64,000 bases of DNA from Cryptomeria japonica (Eukaryota; Streptophyta; Pinopsida; Cupressales; Cupressaceae), in contig NC_081414.1 in the NCBI RefSeq assembly GCF_030272615.1, forward strand, positions 312,933,664 to 312,997,663, given 5' to 3'. This document shows, piece after piece, positions 11,268-23,449 of the stretch. Numbering within the stretch: position 1 is the stretch's first letter; every line of letters begins with the position of its first letter. Both the position numbers and the translations under genes were made by a program. Below the pieces are notes generated by a model that saw nothing but the letters and a program-made list of their open reading frames with translations, ran no database searches and was not told the origin of the DNA.

Positions 11268-13045
11268 TCTTTATTGATGACTATTCAAGAATGACATGGG
11301 TCACTTTCCTACAAGATAAATCACAAGCATTTGATAGATTCAAGATCTTTCGGAAGATGGAAGAGAAGGAAAGTGGGTGTAAGCTAAAATGCCTAAGATC
11401 AGTCTGGGGTAAAGAGTTCACATCAAATGAGTTTGAAGACTACTATGAAAGACATGGAATAAGAAGGCAATACTCAGCCCCCAGGACACCACAACAAAAT
11501 GGTGTAGTAGAAAGGAAGAACTAGATAGTCAAGGAGATGGCTAGAACCATGTTAAATGAGGCAAGATTGTCGGACATGTATTGGAAGGAAGCAGTTCATA
11601 CTGCTACATATACCTTGAACTGGGTTCAACTAAGAACAAACAACATGATGATACCTTATGAGCTATGGTATGACCGGAAACCATCAGTCAAGTACTTCAA
11701 GGTATTTGGAAGTAAGTGTTTTATCAAGAGAGATATGGATGGTTTAGGTAGTTTTGATTCCAAGAGTGATGAAGGAATCTTCCTTGGTTACTCAACTAAC
11801 AACAAGACCTATAAATGCTACAACAAAAGACTAAGAAAAGTCATTGAGAGTGTGCATCTAAGAGTTGATGAGGATATGCACAAAGGAAGACAAGCAAAAG
11901 TGAACCAGAATGATGATTTCGGTGATGAAGGTGAAGAAGCTCAATCGGACAATGAACCAGAAGAAGCATCTAAAAAGGTCCCTAATCGGTATGTGTAGAT
12001 AAACCACTTGGAAGAGAATATTTTAGGTAATAAGAGTGATGGTGTGTTAACTAGGAAAAGACTTGCCCAGAATGATGAACAATTCAATTTCTGCCTTATG
12101 ACTGAAGTAGAACCTAAAACATTCAATGAGGCAAGCAAAAGTAAAAAATAGATGGATGCCATGGAAAAAGAGTTGCAACAGATTGAGAAGAACAAGACTT
12201 GGGAATTAGTCCCTAGACCAGAAGACAAGAACATCATTGGCACCAAATGGGTCTACCAGAACAAGATGAACGAAGAAGGTAAGATTGTTAGGCATAAATC
12301 TAGACTTGTGTGCAAGGGTTACTCTCAAGTAGAGGGCATTCAATTTGAAGAAAATTTTTCATTGGTAGATAGATTAGAAGCAAGTGGGATGTTTCTAGAT
12401 TTATCAGCCTACAAGGGTTATAAGGTATATCAAATGGATGTGAAATATGCCTTCCTTAATGGAAATTTAGAAGAAGAAGTGCACGTGGAGAAACTGGAAG
12501 GGTTTCTATTACATGATGATGAAACTTTTGTGTGTCGGTTGAATAAAGCCCTGTATGGTTTAAAGCAGGCTCTTGGAGCATGGTATTCAAGGCTAGATTA
12601 GTATTTGAAGGAGAAAGGATTCAAAAAGGGGAGTGATGAAAACAATCAATACATCAAGACAGATGGAAATCACATGATCATTGTGGTTGTGTATGTAGAT
12701 GACATCGTCTTTGGAGGCAACAAGGACACTCTTTGCAAGGATTTTGATGATCAGATGCAGTCAGAATTTGAGATGTCAATGCTTGGAGAATTGACATACT
12801 TCCCTGGTTTGAAGATATCACAACTAGATAAGGGAATTTTCATCTCACAAACCAAGTATGCAAAGGATATGTTAAAGAAGTTTCAAATAGAGGATTGCAA
12901 ATCAGTGAGTACCCCCATGGTGACTAGAAGAAAATTAAGAAAGAATGATGAATCACTGGTGGTGGATCAGACATTGTATAGATCCATGATAGGCAGCTTA
13001 TTGTATCTTACTACCTCTAGACCGGATATAGTGCAGGAAATGTGT
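11258..13045 (+). pseudogene. SIRE-like copia pol fragment (integrase core to RT)
   Basis: The integrase core starts abruptly at FIDDYSRMTW, so the zinc finger and first catalytic Asp are missing. The second Asp region reads RSVWGKEF, with the Asp lost. The catalytic Glu is present in QQNGVVERKN. A SIRE-like linker (NPEEASKKVPNRYV, then NHLEENILGN) leads into RT with WELVPRP, GTKWVYQNKMNEEG, KARLV-like KSRLVCKGYSQ, ALYGLKQA and the catalytic VVYVDDIVFGG (about 12,690). Stops lie at 11,522, 11,996, 12,149 and 12,599. The frame ends in YLTTSRPDIVQEM and then runs into the LTR at 13,054, so RNase H is absent. Confidence 0.88.
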
Positions 13046-13053
13046 ATGGTGGC

Positions 13054-15588
13054 TATTGGCATTGTGTTTTCATTGATGTCAACTGGTTTAGGATGGCAAC
13101 TAGTATGAGAGATTGATGAACAATATTGTCATTGATGCATACCAAAAATGGTGTCATTAATGTCATCCAAAACAATGGTCATTGGAGTCACCGGTACACA
13201 AGTTAGTGTTGGCTTGTGTTGAAGACATAAGGACTAGAGACTGGTATTGGATAAGAACCAGTAAGTGACATGTTGGCAGTGCATTATTGCCAACCGACAA
13301 GTGGATCTGCAGGGTGAGCTAATGCAGAAGTACCAACCGGTATGATGTGTGGATGTGAAACAACAGGACTCCCACCAGATATAGTTGCAGTCACTAGATG
13401 AAGAAGATAACACAGGAAGAAGAGAAGACTGACAGAGTGTGTGCCCAACCAGATCATATGTGCCTGTTTGATGATATGCCTGCTCAAATAGGGAAGCCAT
13501 ATTGGCGCATTGCAAAATGCAGATGTCAAGGATCCACTCCCACCAGTAAGTGGAGCTTATCTCCTATTATGCATGGAATGCATCATAGTCCTCCGAGATA
13601 AGACAAAAGAGTAAAAGGTAGGTGATTGAAGACTCACATCGGATCAATCGATGAAACATTAAGCTGCCTTAAGTGCATGAGATTAGCGATGTGCATCGGA
13701 TTTGCAAGGGCAGACATGATGAGTGGCTGGTATAAAGATTGAAGGATGTGTTTGTCACTTTGACAAACTAGTTGATAGGAGAACCAGTCAAATGATGAAG
13801 AAGGCAAGGTTGAGTAGTTGCAGACAGAGAGAGCAACCAGATTGAAGATGGAGTTTGTTGAAGGTCGATGACATGGTGTCATCAAGGTGGTTGTTGGTAA
13901 CTATGTCCACCGGTAAAGTTGACAAGGTGCAGAAGTGGAAGGATCCCATTTGTTGAAGATGTGCATGGGGTAGGTTGGCAAGTGTGCTGACCGGTTTAGG
14001 TGTTCCACCATAAGAGAAGCAACGTGCAAGGGTGAAGGTAGACCAGATAGGGTATAACCGACACGGTTTGCGAACCAATAAATGAACCCAGTTGTGTGGT
14101 ACTGGTCGGTGACTAAGTCGGACTGACATAGTGAGCCAAGGTTGATGCCAACGAAGGTGCCACATGAAGGTGAAGTGGCATGCATGCACAGGTCAGTATG
14201 GTGTGTTGGTGAGGTTGTTGGTAGTTGGTCCAACATTTAATGGTGATTGTGAAGCTTGAGGAATGATGGCAGTAGATTGCGACTCGAGATCAAGGAAACA
14301 ACAGAGATCCAAGACAGACTGATCTATTAGATCGAAGTGGGTGAAGGAGACCGCATCATGCACATGATTGACCAAACACAAGGCCGAAAATCATGCTACA
14401 AACAGCTAAAGATGGAAGACGTGCATTGAAAGGAAAAGAGAATGACGATGTTGATTGATGGGTTGTTGATCATCAGGCAAGGACATGAGATCTGATTGGA
14501 TATGATATACCATGATGATCAGAGATCACGTTGGATGCAGATTCAGTGCATGGCAGAAACCCCAACGTGCCAATGTTCAAACTCACATTTAGGAAAGAAA
14601 GTCTGGTTATAAGTATGTGAACCAAAGATGTAAAAGGTGGTATTGCATGAGAGAGTAAAGCCAATGAAGGGAGTCAAAACCAGAGTGATAACCAGTCAAG
14701 TGCTCAATGATAATCAGAGAAGAGACTGAGTGTGTGAGAGAGTACTAGTTTGAAGAGTTCAACTGGTGAGAGTGAGGTAACCTGCAGTCTTCCATTAAGT
14801 TTGACAGAGGAGTGCATCGGCGATGATTGAACCGACAGAGAAGAGCCATAGTAGATTGCAAAGAGAAGGGCATAGTGAGAATCAGAAGAGAACCGGTAAG
14901 TCGAGAACTGGCAATAATCAAATAGCAGACAACTGAATGAGTGAAGAAAATCGGTGGTGGCTAGCTACAGTGTGATAGAGAGAAAAAAGAACTGACAGAG
15001 AGCAAAACTGACATAGAAGAAGAAGAGGTTGAACCGATAAGGTTGTAACAGAGAGTGAGTTACAACAGGAGATAAGGTTGTAGCAGTGAGAAGGTGAGCA
15101 GATAACCGACAGATAATTGGAGAGAGGAGAATCGATGGAGAGACTTGCATGAGAGCTACAAAGTTCTTTTGTAACAAGGAGATTACTTTTGTATTTATTA
15201 TATGATCTTGTAATCACTGAGTTGGAGATCGGTGCTCCTTGGGTTGGTGCCCTAAAATTAGAGGTTGGTGTCCTAAAGCAGGAGTGGTACTCCCTAGGTT
15301 GGTGCCCTAAATGTTGTAACCGAAGTTTTCATTGTGAGGTTGGATTGGAGCAGTAGTCTCCAACAACATTTCTCACCGAGGTTTTTCTTAGTTTGGGTTT
15401 TCCTCATACATCTGATGTTATGTAATGTGCCTTTTATGTGTGGTTGCATTTATGTCATTCTCGCATCTAACCGGTATGTCTGGTTTATGTTAGATCAGTT
15501 AACCAGTATACACACATAGGATAGAAAAAGGAAAAGTTTGGAAACCACCGATTGACCCACCCCTCTCAGTGGCATCCTATGTTCAACA
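13054..15588 (+). mobile_element. SIRE-like copia LTR, nearly complete
   Basis: The block starts TATTGGCATTG (a worn TGTTGGCATTG) and ends ACCCACCCCTCTCAGT...TGTTCAACA, a tail typical of SIRE-type LTRs and also seen in the solo LTR ending at 28,834. Its length is about 2.53 kb, and its first 1.46 kb repeat 9817-11,267. No polypurine tract precedes it, because the RT was truncated into its left end. To its right, at 15,589, the second copia's coding sequence resumes. Confidence 0.82.
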
Positions 15589-18029
15589 TAAGTGTGCTAT
15601 GGTGATTGCTAGAGGTGTTAGGTTTGGCACTTTGTATAAGCTAGAGGAATACACTGTTGAGTGTAATAACACTTTTGTAAAAGGTAAATCTGTGGATACT
15701 TCATCCGAAGATTTGAGGGTTTCACCTTTAGTGGATGGACATGGCTTTTGGGTACCTAAGGGTTCTCTTTCTTTTGAAGCAAAGTTACCTGCAGAGAAGA
15801 CAATGTTATGGCACCAAAGACTTGGCCACATTGGAGAAAAGAGTTTAAGGAACTTAAAAAATAAAAAACCTTGTTGAAAGTTTGAATGATTGTAATCTCG
15901 ACTTTGATTTCTGTGAGCATTGCATTTATGAAAAACAAAACGGTAGTCAGTTTTACTCGAGTTCTCATAAAACTTGTGGTGTTTTGGATCTTATTCATTT
16001 TGATGTGTTTGGTCTTGTAGATGTTCTTTCCATTGAAAAATACACATATTATATTTCATTTATTGATGATTTTAGTAGGACATGAGTATACTTTCTAAAC
16101 TATAAATATGAAGTTTTCAGTCGATTTAAAGAATTTAAAGAAATGGTTGATTTGCAGACTGGAAAGAAAATTAAATGTTTGAGAACTGATAATGAGGTGA
16201 ATTTTGCTCTAATGATTTTGATAGATTATGTAAATATTGTGGCATTAATAGACAAAAGAAAACTCCGTATTCTCTACAACAGAATGGAGTTGTAGAAAGA
16301 ATGAACATGACACTGATGGAGAAGGCTAGGAGTATGTTGAGTGGTGCTGGTCTAGAACAAAAGTTTTGGCCTGAAGTTATTGCCACTAATTGCTACCTGA
16401 TTAACAGGTCTCCTACATCAACTCTTGTTGATACAAAACCTACGGAAGCATGGCTGGGTCACAAGCCTTCATTAATACATCTTAGAGTTTTTGGTTGCAT
16501 GGCATATACACATGTGCAAAAGGAGAGGCAAACAAAGTTGGAGAACAAGGCTGTGAAATGTATCTTCATAGGATATGGTTATGGTGTGAAAGGGTGCAAG
16601 ATTTGGGACTTTGTTGCATAAAAGGTAATACATAGTAGGAGTGTTATTTTTAGAGAAATTAAGTCTTCTTCTATTACATTGTAGCCAAAACAAAACAAAC
16701 ATGAAGATGTGATTCAATTCCCTTCTACGTTTGAAAGAGTTGAATCGAGACCCCTAGATAGCCATGAAGTTAAGGAGAGATCATCTAGCTTTGAATCTTC
16801 AGAAGATGAGGAAAAACCTCCAACTCAACTTGTTCGAAGGTCTACAAGACATAGACAACCACCTGAAAGGTATTCACTTGATGATTGGAGATGTATATTT
16901 GCTTTGAATACTAATGTAGATGAACCTAGATCTATAGAAGAGGCGTTAGGTATGAATGATGCAAAATCCTATAAGATTGCTATGGAAGAAGAAATGACAG
17001 CTTTGAAAAATAATGATACATGGGATCTTGTACCATTTCCTGAAGGATGAAACTTGTTGGTTGTAAATGGGTGTTCAAGAAAAATATTAGTTTAGATGGA
17101 GGTGTTGTGAAGTATAAAGCAAGGTTGGTTGCAAAAGGCTACTCTCAGGTTAAGTGTGTTGACTATGGTGAGATATTTTCTCTTGTTGCAAAAATGACAT
17201 CCATTAGATTTTTGCTTTCTATTGTTGTTTTTTATGATTTAGAGGTTGAGCAAATGGATGTGAAAATTGCTTTCCTTCATGGTGATTTAGATGAGGATAT
17301 TTTTATGACATAACAATAACATTATGTGGTGAAAGGTAAAAGTAATTTGGTCTATAAATTTAAGAAATATTTGTATGACCTCAAACAAAGTCCTAGGATG
17401 TACCAAAATTTTGATACATATGTGTTTAGTTTGGGATTTGAAAGTTCTAAATCAGATCACTATGTTTATTATAAATCTAATGGTGATTATTTCTTGTACA
17501 TTACATTATATGTTGATGATATGATATTCATTGGTAAAGGGAAAGGCACTATTTCAGAACTAAGGTCTCATCTTGCTGCTAAATTTAAAATAAAATATCT
17601 TGGTGCAATGAAATACATTATTGAAATGGAAACTAGAAGAGATAGAGTGAACAGAAAGCTATGGCTAGACCAGAGTAAGTATGTGAATCCAGTTTTACAG
17701 AGGCTCAATATGTAGGATTGTAGACCATTGTGTGTTCCTTTTACAATTGGAATGAAATTATCTATTTAGATTGTCCTACATCCCCATAGGAGATGGAATA
17801 CATGAGCAGAGTGCCTTACTAAAGTGTAGTTGGAAGTTTGATGTATGCTATAGTTTGTACTAGACTAGACATTACCCAAGTAGTGGGAGTTATTTCCAGA
17901 TATATGTCTAATCCTGGTAGAGTTCATTGGGATGCAATCAAAAGAGTCTTCAAATATTTGAAGGGTACCTAAAAGTATTCTTTGTGTTATCATGGTAATT
18001 TGGTTGGAGATGTGATTTCCCTTGATATT
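15589..18029 (+). pseudogene. Second Ty1/copia pol, integrase to RNase H (first part)
   Basis: The frame opens in the pre-integrase region (ARGVRFGTLYKLEE, then MLWHQRLGHIGE). It runs through the integrase zinc finger (CEHCIYEKQ), catalytic residues (HFDVFG at about 15,997; a TDNE-like frame at about 16,185; QQNGVVERMN at about 16,284) and the linker RRSTRHRQPPERYS. RT follows with KWVFKKN, YKARLVAKGYSQ and TLYVDDMIFIG (about 17,505). The start of RNase H (RVHWDAIKRVFKYLKGT-like, about 17,920) precedes the insertion at 18,030. Frameshifts or stops occur near 15,875, 16,085-16,300, 16,619, 17,048, 17,311 and 17,713. The 5' part is missing at the SIRE-like LTR boundary. Confidence 0.9.
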
Positions 18030-18358
18030 TGTTAGAGTTATCTTTTATTAGCTAATAATTATTTATTTAATTATTAGTCTATTATGCTCCATGCTTAAGC
18101 TAAACTTAAGAATCTTATAATTCTTTAGGGTTTTCACCTTTAGGGTTTCTAGTATCCTTTTATAAGTATTCTCTCTTTGTATTTTCATAACAACTATAAT
18201 TATTGAACTGCATTCTTGTTGCACAATCAATATGACTCCTCTTTTCCGGATCTCTAAATTTTGGCCTCCATAGCTTTTTTGCTTCTCTCTTTTTGTGACA
18301 GGTTTGCATGCAGGTGATCTTTAGGAGCTGTAGAGTTGATTTTTCATCAACTCCAATA
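18030..18358 (+). mobile_element. 5' LTR of the non-coding element
   Basis: The LTR starts TGTTAGAGTTATC and ends ACTCCAATA. It matches 19,989-20,302 over its length; shared segments include CTCCATGCTTAAGCTAAACT, TTGCACAATCAATATGACTC and GGTTTGCATGCAGGTGATCT. It contains a small internal difference: a CACCTTTAGGGTTTC segment at about 18,135 is absent from the 3' copy. Confidence 0.92.
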
Positions 18359-18372
18359 TGGTATCAAAGCTC
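18359..18372 (+). promoter_or_regulatory. Primer-binding site (initiator tRNA-Met type)
   Basis: TGGTATCAAAGCTC directly follows the 5' LTR. The consensus plant initiator-Met primer site is TGGTATCAGAGC, so there is one mismatch. It defines the LTR boundary at 18,358. Confidence 0.9.
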
Positions 18373-19970
18373 TAGATCTGCATGCCCCTATTCTCTTCAC
18401 AAGAGAATTTGGGCCTTGTTCTTCAGATCTGTGTATTATGGGGTTTGTGTAGTTTCTTTTTTCCATTTCTGGGGGTAGCTTATTTTTTGGTACATTTTTG
18501 TGCCAAAAGGACCTCACGGTTGGATTTAGGAGGCCGATTGGATGAATTTTGATATATAATTTGCCTATTTTCAGTGATAGGGGCATCTAGGGCATATTTT
18601 TTTCATTGGCACACTTTACAAGGCATAAAAATCCGTACGACTGTACCTACAAATGTGTCAGAAAACTTTTTTTTTTACCCTCTTTATGCCCTACAAGAGG
18701 GTTTTTTTTCTTTTGGTTGTAACTTGGTCATACGGAGGTGTTGTTTCAAACACCTTATATCGTCGAAAAGCTCTTTTTGAGCTCTATCCAGATTTGGAGG
18801 TTTGAACTTTTGATTTTGCTTTTTTGATGGCATTTTTTTTCTATCAAAGCTAGAGGTTCCTTTTTGCACTCCGAGAGACATTACTTGAGCATCCGAACTC
18901 CATTTGTCAAAAAATTTATGTTGTTGGAAAGCTTGTTTTGTGTACTTTCTATTCATATGAGTGTTCTTCCAAGATTTTGCTCTAGGTGTATTTTATTCAA
19001 TTTTTTTCTTTTCAACACTGGTGAATATCTTGGATGTTTCAGGTCCTGAGATCTCTTTCTTTGAGTAGGATGTCTCATCTTTTGCTTTATATTTCCAGTC
19101 TTCTGTCTCTTCTTATCATTGTAACATTTTATTAATGCAAACAGACTGAGATAAAGTGCCATCATGCATTGTATAGTTGGGATCTTGCACATCTTATACC
19201 TTATTGTACATGCACTACTTATAAAGTGTCATGGGGGGGTGAAGTTTGCCTTTGTTTGCCATCTACCTTTGTCACATGAGTGTTCCTTCCATGACATTAG
19301 CCTCATGATGTGTGTCAAGTGAGTGTTCCTCCCACGACACTATCTACTTTCTCTGCACCTTCAATGTTCCTGGTTCTTCGTCATGTAGTTCTTGTTGGTC
19401 ATTCTTTTCAATGTACCTGTCTCTCTCCCTTGTCAACATTATGGGGGGGGGGGGTTTGTCCTGTTGGTTCTAATGCTTCCTTGGCTCGATTGATCAGCTC
19501 TTCAGGCTTTTGTGTTTTATGCCATCTATATCTTCGAGTTCAGTTGTTTATCTTTGTTTGCCATCTGGTTCGAGTAGTGTCATTTGAGGACACTCATGTA
19601 GATTATAGTCTTCTCTAGCTGGTCATGTTCTATTTCAATGGAGATTCTTCATATTAGCAGTTACTCTTCGACAGTGTTTGCAACCATTTCATGCTTCAAT
19701 GGTGTTCTTCATTCTCTTCTTTTTGTTCCTATCTTCTAGAACACTCTTGTTTGGAGGCTTCTTAGTCCTTAACTTGAGCTTTCATCTCTTCTTGGAGAGG
19801 AGTTTTGTTCCCATGGGGTTTTCTCCTTTTTTCTTCACTTTATAGAGATTTTATTGTACTTGGGTACCTCATTAGGCCTAGTTGTTGGGACCCATTGTTG
19901 CTTTCCTGCATTTTTTACATGCCTTTTTTAGTCCTTAGTTGTTTTTTAGCTACTCCCTAAGTTCATCTTA

Positions 19971-20302
19971 AGGTGGGGGAGGGGGGGGTGTTAGAGTTAT
20001 CTTTAATTAGCTAACAATGATTAATTTAATTATTAGTCTATTATACTCCATGCTTAAGCTAAACTTAGGAATCTTATAATTCTTTAGGGTTTCGAGTATC
20101 CTTTTATAAGTATTCTTTCTTTGTATTTTCATAACAACTGTAATTATTGAATTGCATCCTTGTTGCACAATCAATATGACTCCTCTTTTCTGGATCTCTG
20201 AATTTTGGCCTCCATAGCTTTTTTGCTTCTCTCTTTCTGTGATAGGTTTGCATGCAGGTGATCTTTAAGAGTTGTAGAGTTTATTTTTCCTCGACTCTAA
20301 TA
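19971..20302 (+). mobile_element. Polypurine tract and 3' LTR of the non-coding element
   Basis: AGGTGGGGGAGGGGGGGG (19,971-19,988) is the purine tract. The LTR follows at 19,989 with TGTTAGAGTTATC and ends at 20,302, followed by ATATT. Two further G runs (19,232-19,239 and 19,443-19,454) occur in the interior. Confidence 0.9.
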
Positions 20303-20307
20303 ATATT

Positions 20308-20775
20308 CATGGTTATGTGGATTTAGACTTGGTAGGTGATATTAATAGCAGAAGATCCACTTGTGCTTATGTGTTTACGTTATTTGGTGGTTCAATTAAT
20401 TGGATAAGTAAGTGACAGGTTGTGGTTGCTTCGTCCACTACAAAAGAAGAGTATATGGAAACTACTCATGCTTGTAAAGAAGCCATTTGGCATAAAAGAC
20501 TATGTTTAGCTATTGGAATAAAACAAGGTGCAGTGACAGTTTATTGTGTCAGTCTGAGTGTGATCTGCTTAGTTAAGAACTCGACATTTTATGCCTGGAC
20601 CAAGCACATTGATGTTCAGTATCATTTTGTCAGAGATATGGTTGAAGATGACAAGGTGAAGATGGTTAAGGTAGAAACTTTGATGAATGTTGCAGATTCT
20701 TTAACTAAGGTTGTGAGCACAAAGAAGTTCAGATGGTGTTCAGAGTCTATGGGCCTCATGGCCCCTAGCAATTAA
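20308..20775 (+). pseudogene. Second Ty1/copia RNase H (second part)
   Basis: The frame resumes right after the ATATT duplication with HGYVDLDLVGD, then RRSTCAYVFTLFGGSINWIS. After a stop at about 20,416 it continues VVASSTTKEEYMETTHACKEAIW and KHIDVQYHFVRD. It ends near 20,773 (STKKFRWCSESMGL), as typical copia pol proteins do. The RNase H acidic residues are partly visible (VDLD, EEYM, HIDV). Confidence 0.9.
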
Positions 20776-20817
20776 TTTATTGTGTTGATACTCCCTTTTC
20801 TCTTGAAAGGTGTTCAA

Positions 20818-21726
20818 CAAGTGGGAGAATGTTAAAAAAATGATGTCTCAACCTTGCGTTTACATGAGGTTACTATTTATAGTAAGTTTTCATTTGAGCA
20901 TGAAATGCTACAAAATTTTCCTCAAAGCTTCAAATTGGCTAGATAAGGATGACGATATATTTTCATCGCAAGATCATAGCTAGTTTTTAAGATATTAAAA
21001 TTTCCATTTTTGGAGGGTGCGAAAAGGTTTAGATTTAATTTTGAGGACTTTAGACCCTCCAAAATACCCTAAAAAGTGGGTGTAACTGATGTATTAGGTT
21101 ACGAGGTGATATAGCGCTTCACGAACTTTTTGATGCTTCAAACAATTTGTCAATTGGACACCTGGTTCACAATTTATGGCCTTCATAAGTTTGGACTCCT
21201 GAAATAGGAAATATAAAATGCATTAGAGACATAAATGAGCTGTAAAAGGGAGGGACACGTGTTGATTTATGTTTTGGCACATCATATGATATCTAGATTG
21301 GAGATAAGGTCATCTCTACTCTATTGGGTGGTTTTAGTCCATGGTTTTATAATATTGTTTGACGATTTCCAGTATCGTATCTCCTATAAATGAGGTACGT
21401 CAGATAGAGGTTGGGTGTAAAGAGTCTTATGGCTATTGAGTTACCTCTGAATCTTTGATTAGTGGTACTCCCGTGAAGAGATTTCTCTACAAGTATTTTA
21501 TAATTTATTATTTATTGTTGAATAATATATTGAGTTGCTTTTGGAGCGTGGGGTTTTTCTCCCTAAAGGGTTTTCCCCACATAAATCACTGTGTTGTGGT
21601 ATGCATGTTATTGTGTCTATTTTTGTCAAGTTTCTGTAACTATTGTAACAATTTGTAAAAGTTTTTTGCATTACCATCCTCTCAAGGTGAGTGTAGGAAG
21701 TTGTTCCGCTACTTAATTTCCTTACA
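20818..21726 (+). mobile_element. Polypurine tract and 3' LTR of the second copia
   Basis: CAAGTGGGAGAA (20,818-20,829) is the usual copia plus-strand primer and sits about 45 bp after the pol stop. The LTR then runs from TGTTAAAAAAATGATG (20,830) to ATTTCCTTACA (21,726), about 897 bp. A TATA box (CTCCTATAAATGAGG, 21,385) lies in it. The first bases after it are CCTCC. The partner duplication cannot be found because the 5' end of the element is lost. Confidence 0.8.
21385..21391 (+). promoter_or_regulatory. Putative TATA box of the second copia LTR
   Basis: TATAAAT in CTCCTATAAATGAGG lies about 340 bp before the LTR end, a normal place for the U3/R promoter of a copia LTR. Confidence 0.5.
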
Positions 21727-23446
21727 CCTCCAACTAATGGACTGCAAAAATTTCTCAAGAATATACTCGTGCCCAAATAGCCATTCTTCATCAAAAACTT
21801 TTGAATCATAGTCCACTTTATTCATGACTTCATGCATAATATCAGTATGGAAGTTTGGCTCATCATTGGTTAAATCTACGTTGCTAGATCTAAAATTATT
21901 ATCAGTTAAAACAACCACTTGAAAATATGCAACTATTTATTCATCCATCTTACCATCAACACTTACAATCCTTACCAGTTGGTGAATTCCCTTTTGTTGA
22001 AAGTAAAACTCTTTTTCCATATAAAATATTGTCTTCCACTTCATCCTTACTTCTTTGCTCATTAATTTCCACTCTTTCAAACTTACTAAAATTGAACTCA
22101 ATTTGTTCAACATTAATTTCAAGAGAATGAGAGATTTCAAAGAGAGGATTATCTTTGACCTTTGAGTCTTCATAAAAATTTGTTGGTAGGTATAATGTGT
22201 TAAATCTACTCCAACTATTTTTACTCTCAGGTTTTCCCAACTATTCCTCCATTTTTATTATTATTGTAACATTCTTTACTAGTTCGACATTAATCATATC
22301 TTTGTTTGAACACACAAGGAAAGCATCATAAATCAAATATTCTTCTTGCAGATTGTAGGCTGAATCAAAATTTAGACATGCTACTGTTGGTTGTGATTTT
22401 TGAGTTTCACATTCTATAATCATGGGGTCAAATTTGATGGAAATAACTTCTTCTCATTTTGCACAAATAAAATCATCACTGGAGACACAAATAGATTGAG
22501 AATGCACTTTATCCAGATCTTTACCAAGCTCAATCATCAAACTATCAGATTTGATGTCATTTTAATTTGCATATGTTTCATCCACTAAACAAACATCATA
22601 AACAATGTAATCTTGCATAATTTCCCCTCTTGAAAAATAATTTCTTAAAGTGGAATGGTGATTTACCTATTCTTGTGATTTCTTTTCTTCCCGCTCATTT
22701 GTATCTTCCACTTTGAATTTAGCAATATGACCATTCTCACCCACGATTCCACACAAAAATTCATCCTCTGAACATTTCAAGCACCGGTTAGGAATAAAAA
22801 CAACATTATGTTCCTTTGGTAATACCTCTTTCTTAGGAAAAATATTTGGTTGTTCAATTTGCCTCATATGTATGCATGTCATGAAAGGTTTTGGTTCTTC
22901 ATATTTAGCTTGGTTCAAATTCTTCTTTGTTGTTGACACTCATTCCATGGCATTGATAAATCACTAGGCTCGACAAGTGTTTTCACAAGATCTTTCTTAT
23001 CAAGAATCAAAAATTTATAAGAAACCTGGTGTTCAAGTTTTGGCTCTTCCTTAAGTAATCTCAATCTTTGTACTACAACCTACAATTGATGAATTTCTTA
23101 TTCAAAAATTTGAGTAAATAATATATGTGATGTAAACTTCTTATCAACAATATACATTTGCAAGCTTTAGATGGATGCAACTTTTTCTTTTGAGATTCGG
23201 AGATACTTTCTTTGAGAGTGTTCCAAAAAGAATGAAGTATCTTGTCATCTTTAGCCAATATTTCCTCAATTGCTGGTGTCGGTCGTCCTTTGAATTTGGA
23301 TTGATTTCTTTGTTTTGTTTGGCACTAAACCATTTTTCAGAGATCTTCAAATTTACAAAGTCACCAACCTCCATTCTAGGGGAGGCACCTTTTGATATAT
23401 GAGGAAACAAAACATCAATCTTTTTGTTCCCTAGTAGAGTTGCCAA
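21709..23446 (-). pseudogene. Degenerate minus-strand ORF, family not recognised
   Basis: Four open segments lie in one minus-strand frame: 23,446-23,144, 22,939-22,667, 22,423-22,241 and 22,240-21,956. They are separated by stops and one frame slip near 23,250, with a fifth piece at 21,918-21,709 in another frame. Together they look like one decayed protein of more than 500 residues. It is charged and hydrophilic, with ATLLGNKKIDVLFPHISKG near the start and later NRCLKCSEDEFLCGIVGENG, a possible Cys pair. I recognise no domain. It could be a gag or extra protein of an unnamed retroelement or a decayed host gene. It starts directly beside the copia 3' LTR. Confidence 0.5.
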
Positions 23447-23449
23447 AAA

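Larger units (their letters stand above)
18030..20302 (+). mobile_element. Small non-coding LTR retrotransposon inside copia RNase H
   Basis: This 2273-bp element has two LTRs of about 320 bp, a primer-binding site and a G-rich polypurine tract, and an internal 1.63 kb without coding capacity. It is flanked by an exact 5-bp duplication ATATT (18,025-18,029 and 20,303-20,307). The host reading frame (KYSLCYHGN... | HGYVDLDLVGD) resumes across it. The Met-initiator-type primer site suggests mobilisation by a copia element. The size is larger than classic TRIMs, so small LARD or long TRIM is the best label. Confidence 0.92.

Noticed and set aside
9817-14508. Two 1.45-kb direct repeats considered as the LTR pair of one complete copia
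   Set aside because: The sequence between them starts inside integrase and lacks gag, protease and primer site. The left copy is truncated, so this is a rearranged composite, not an intact element.
15583-15831. Minus-strand frame over the copia integrase
   Set aside because: It is a shadow of the plus-strand pre-integrase domain, which has recognisable motifs.
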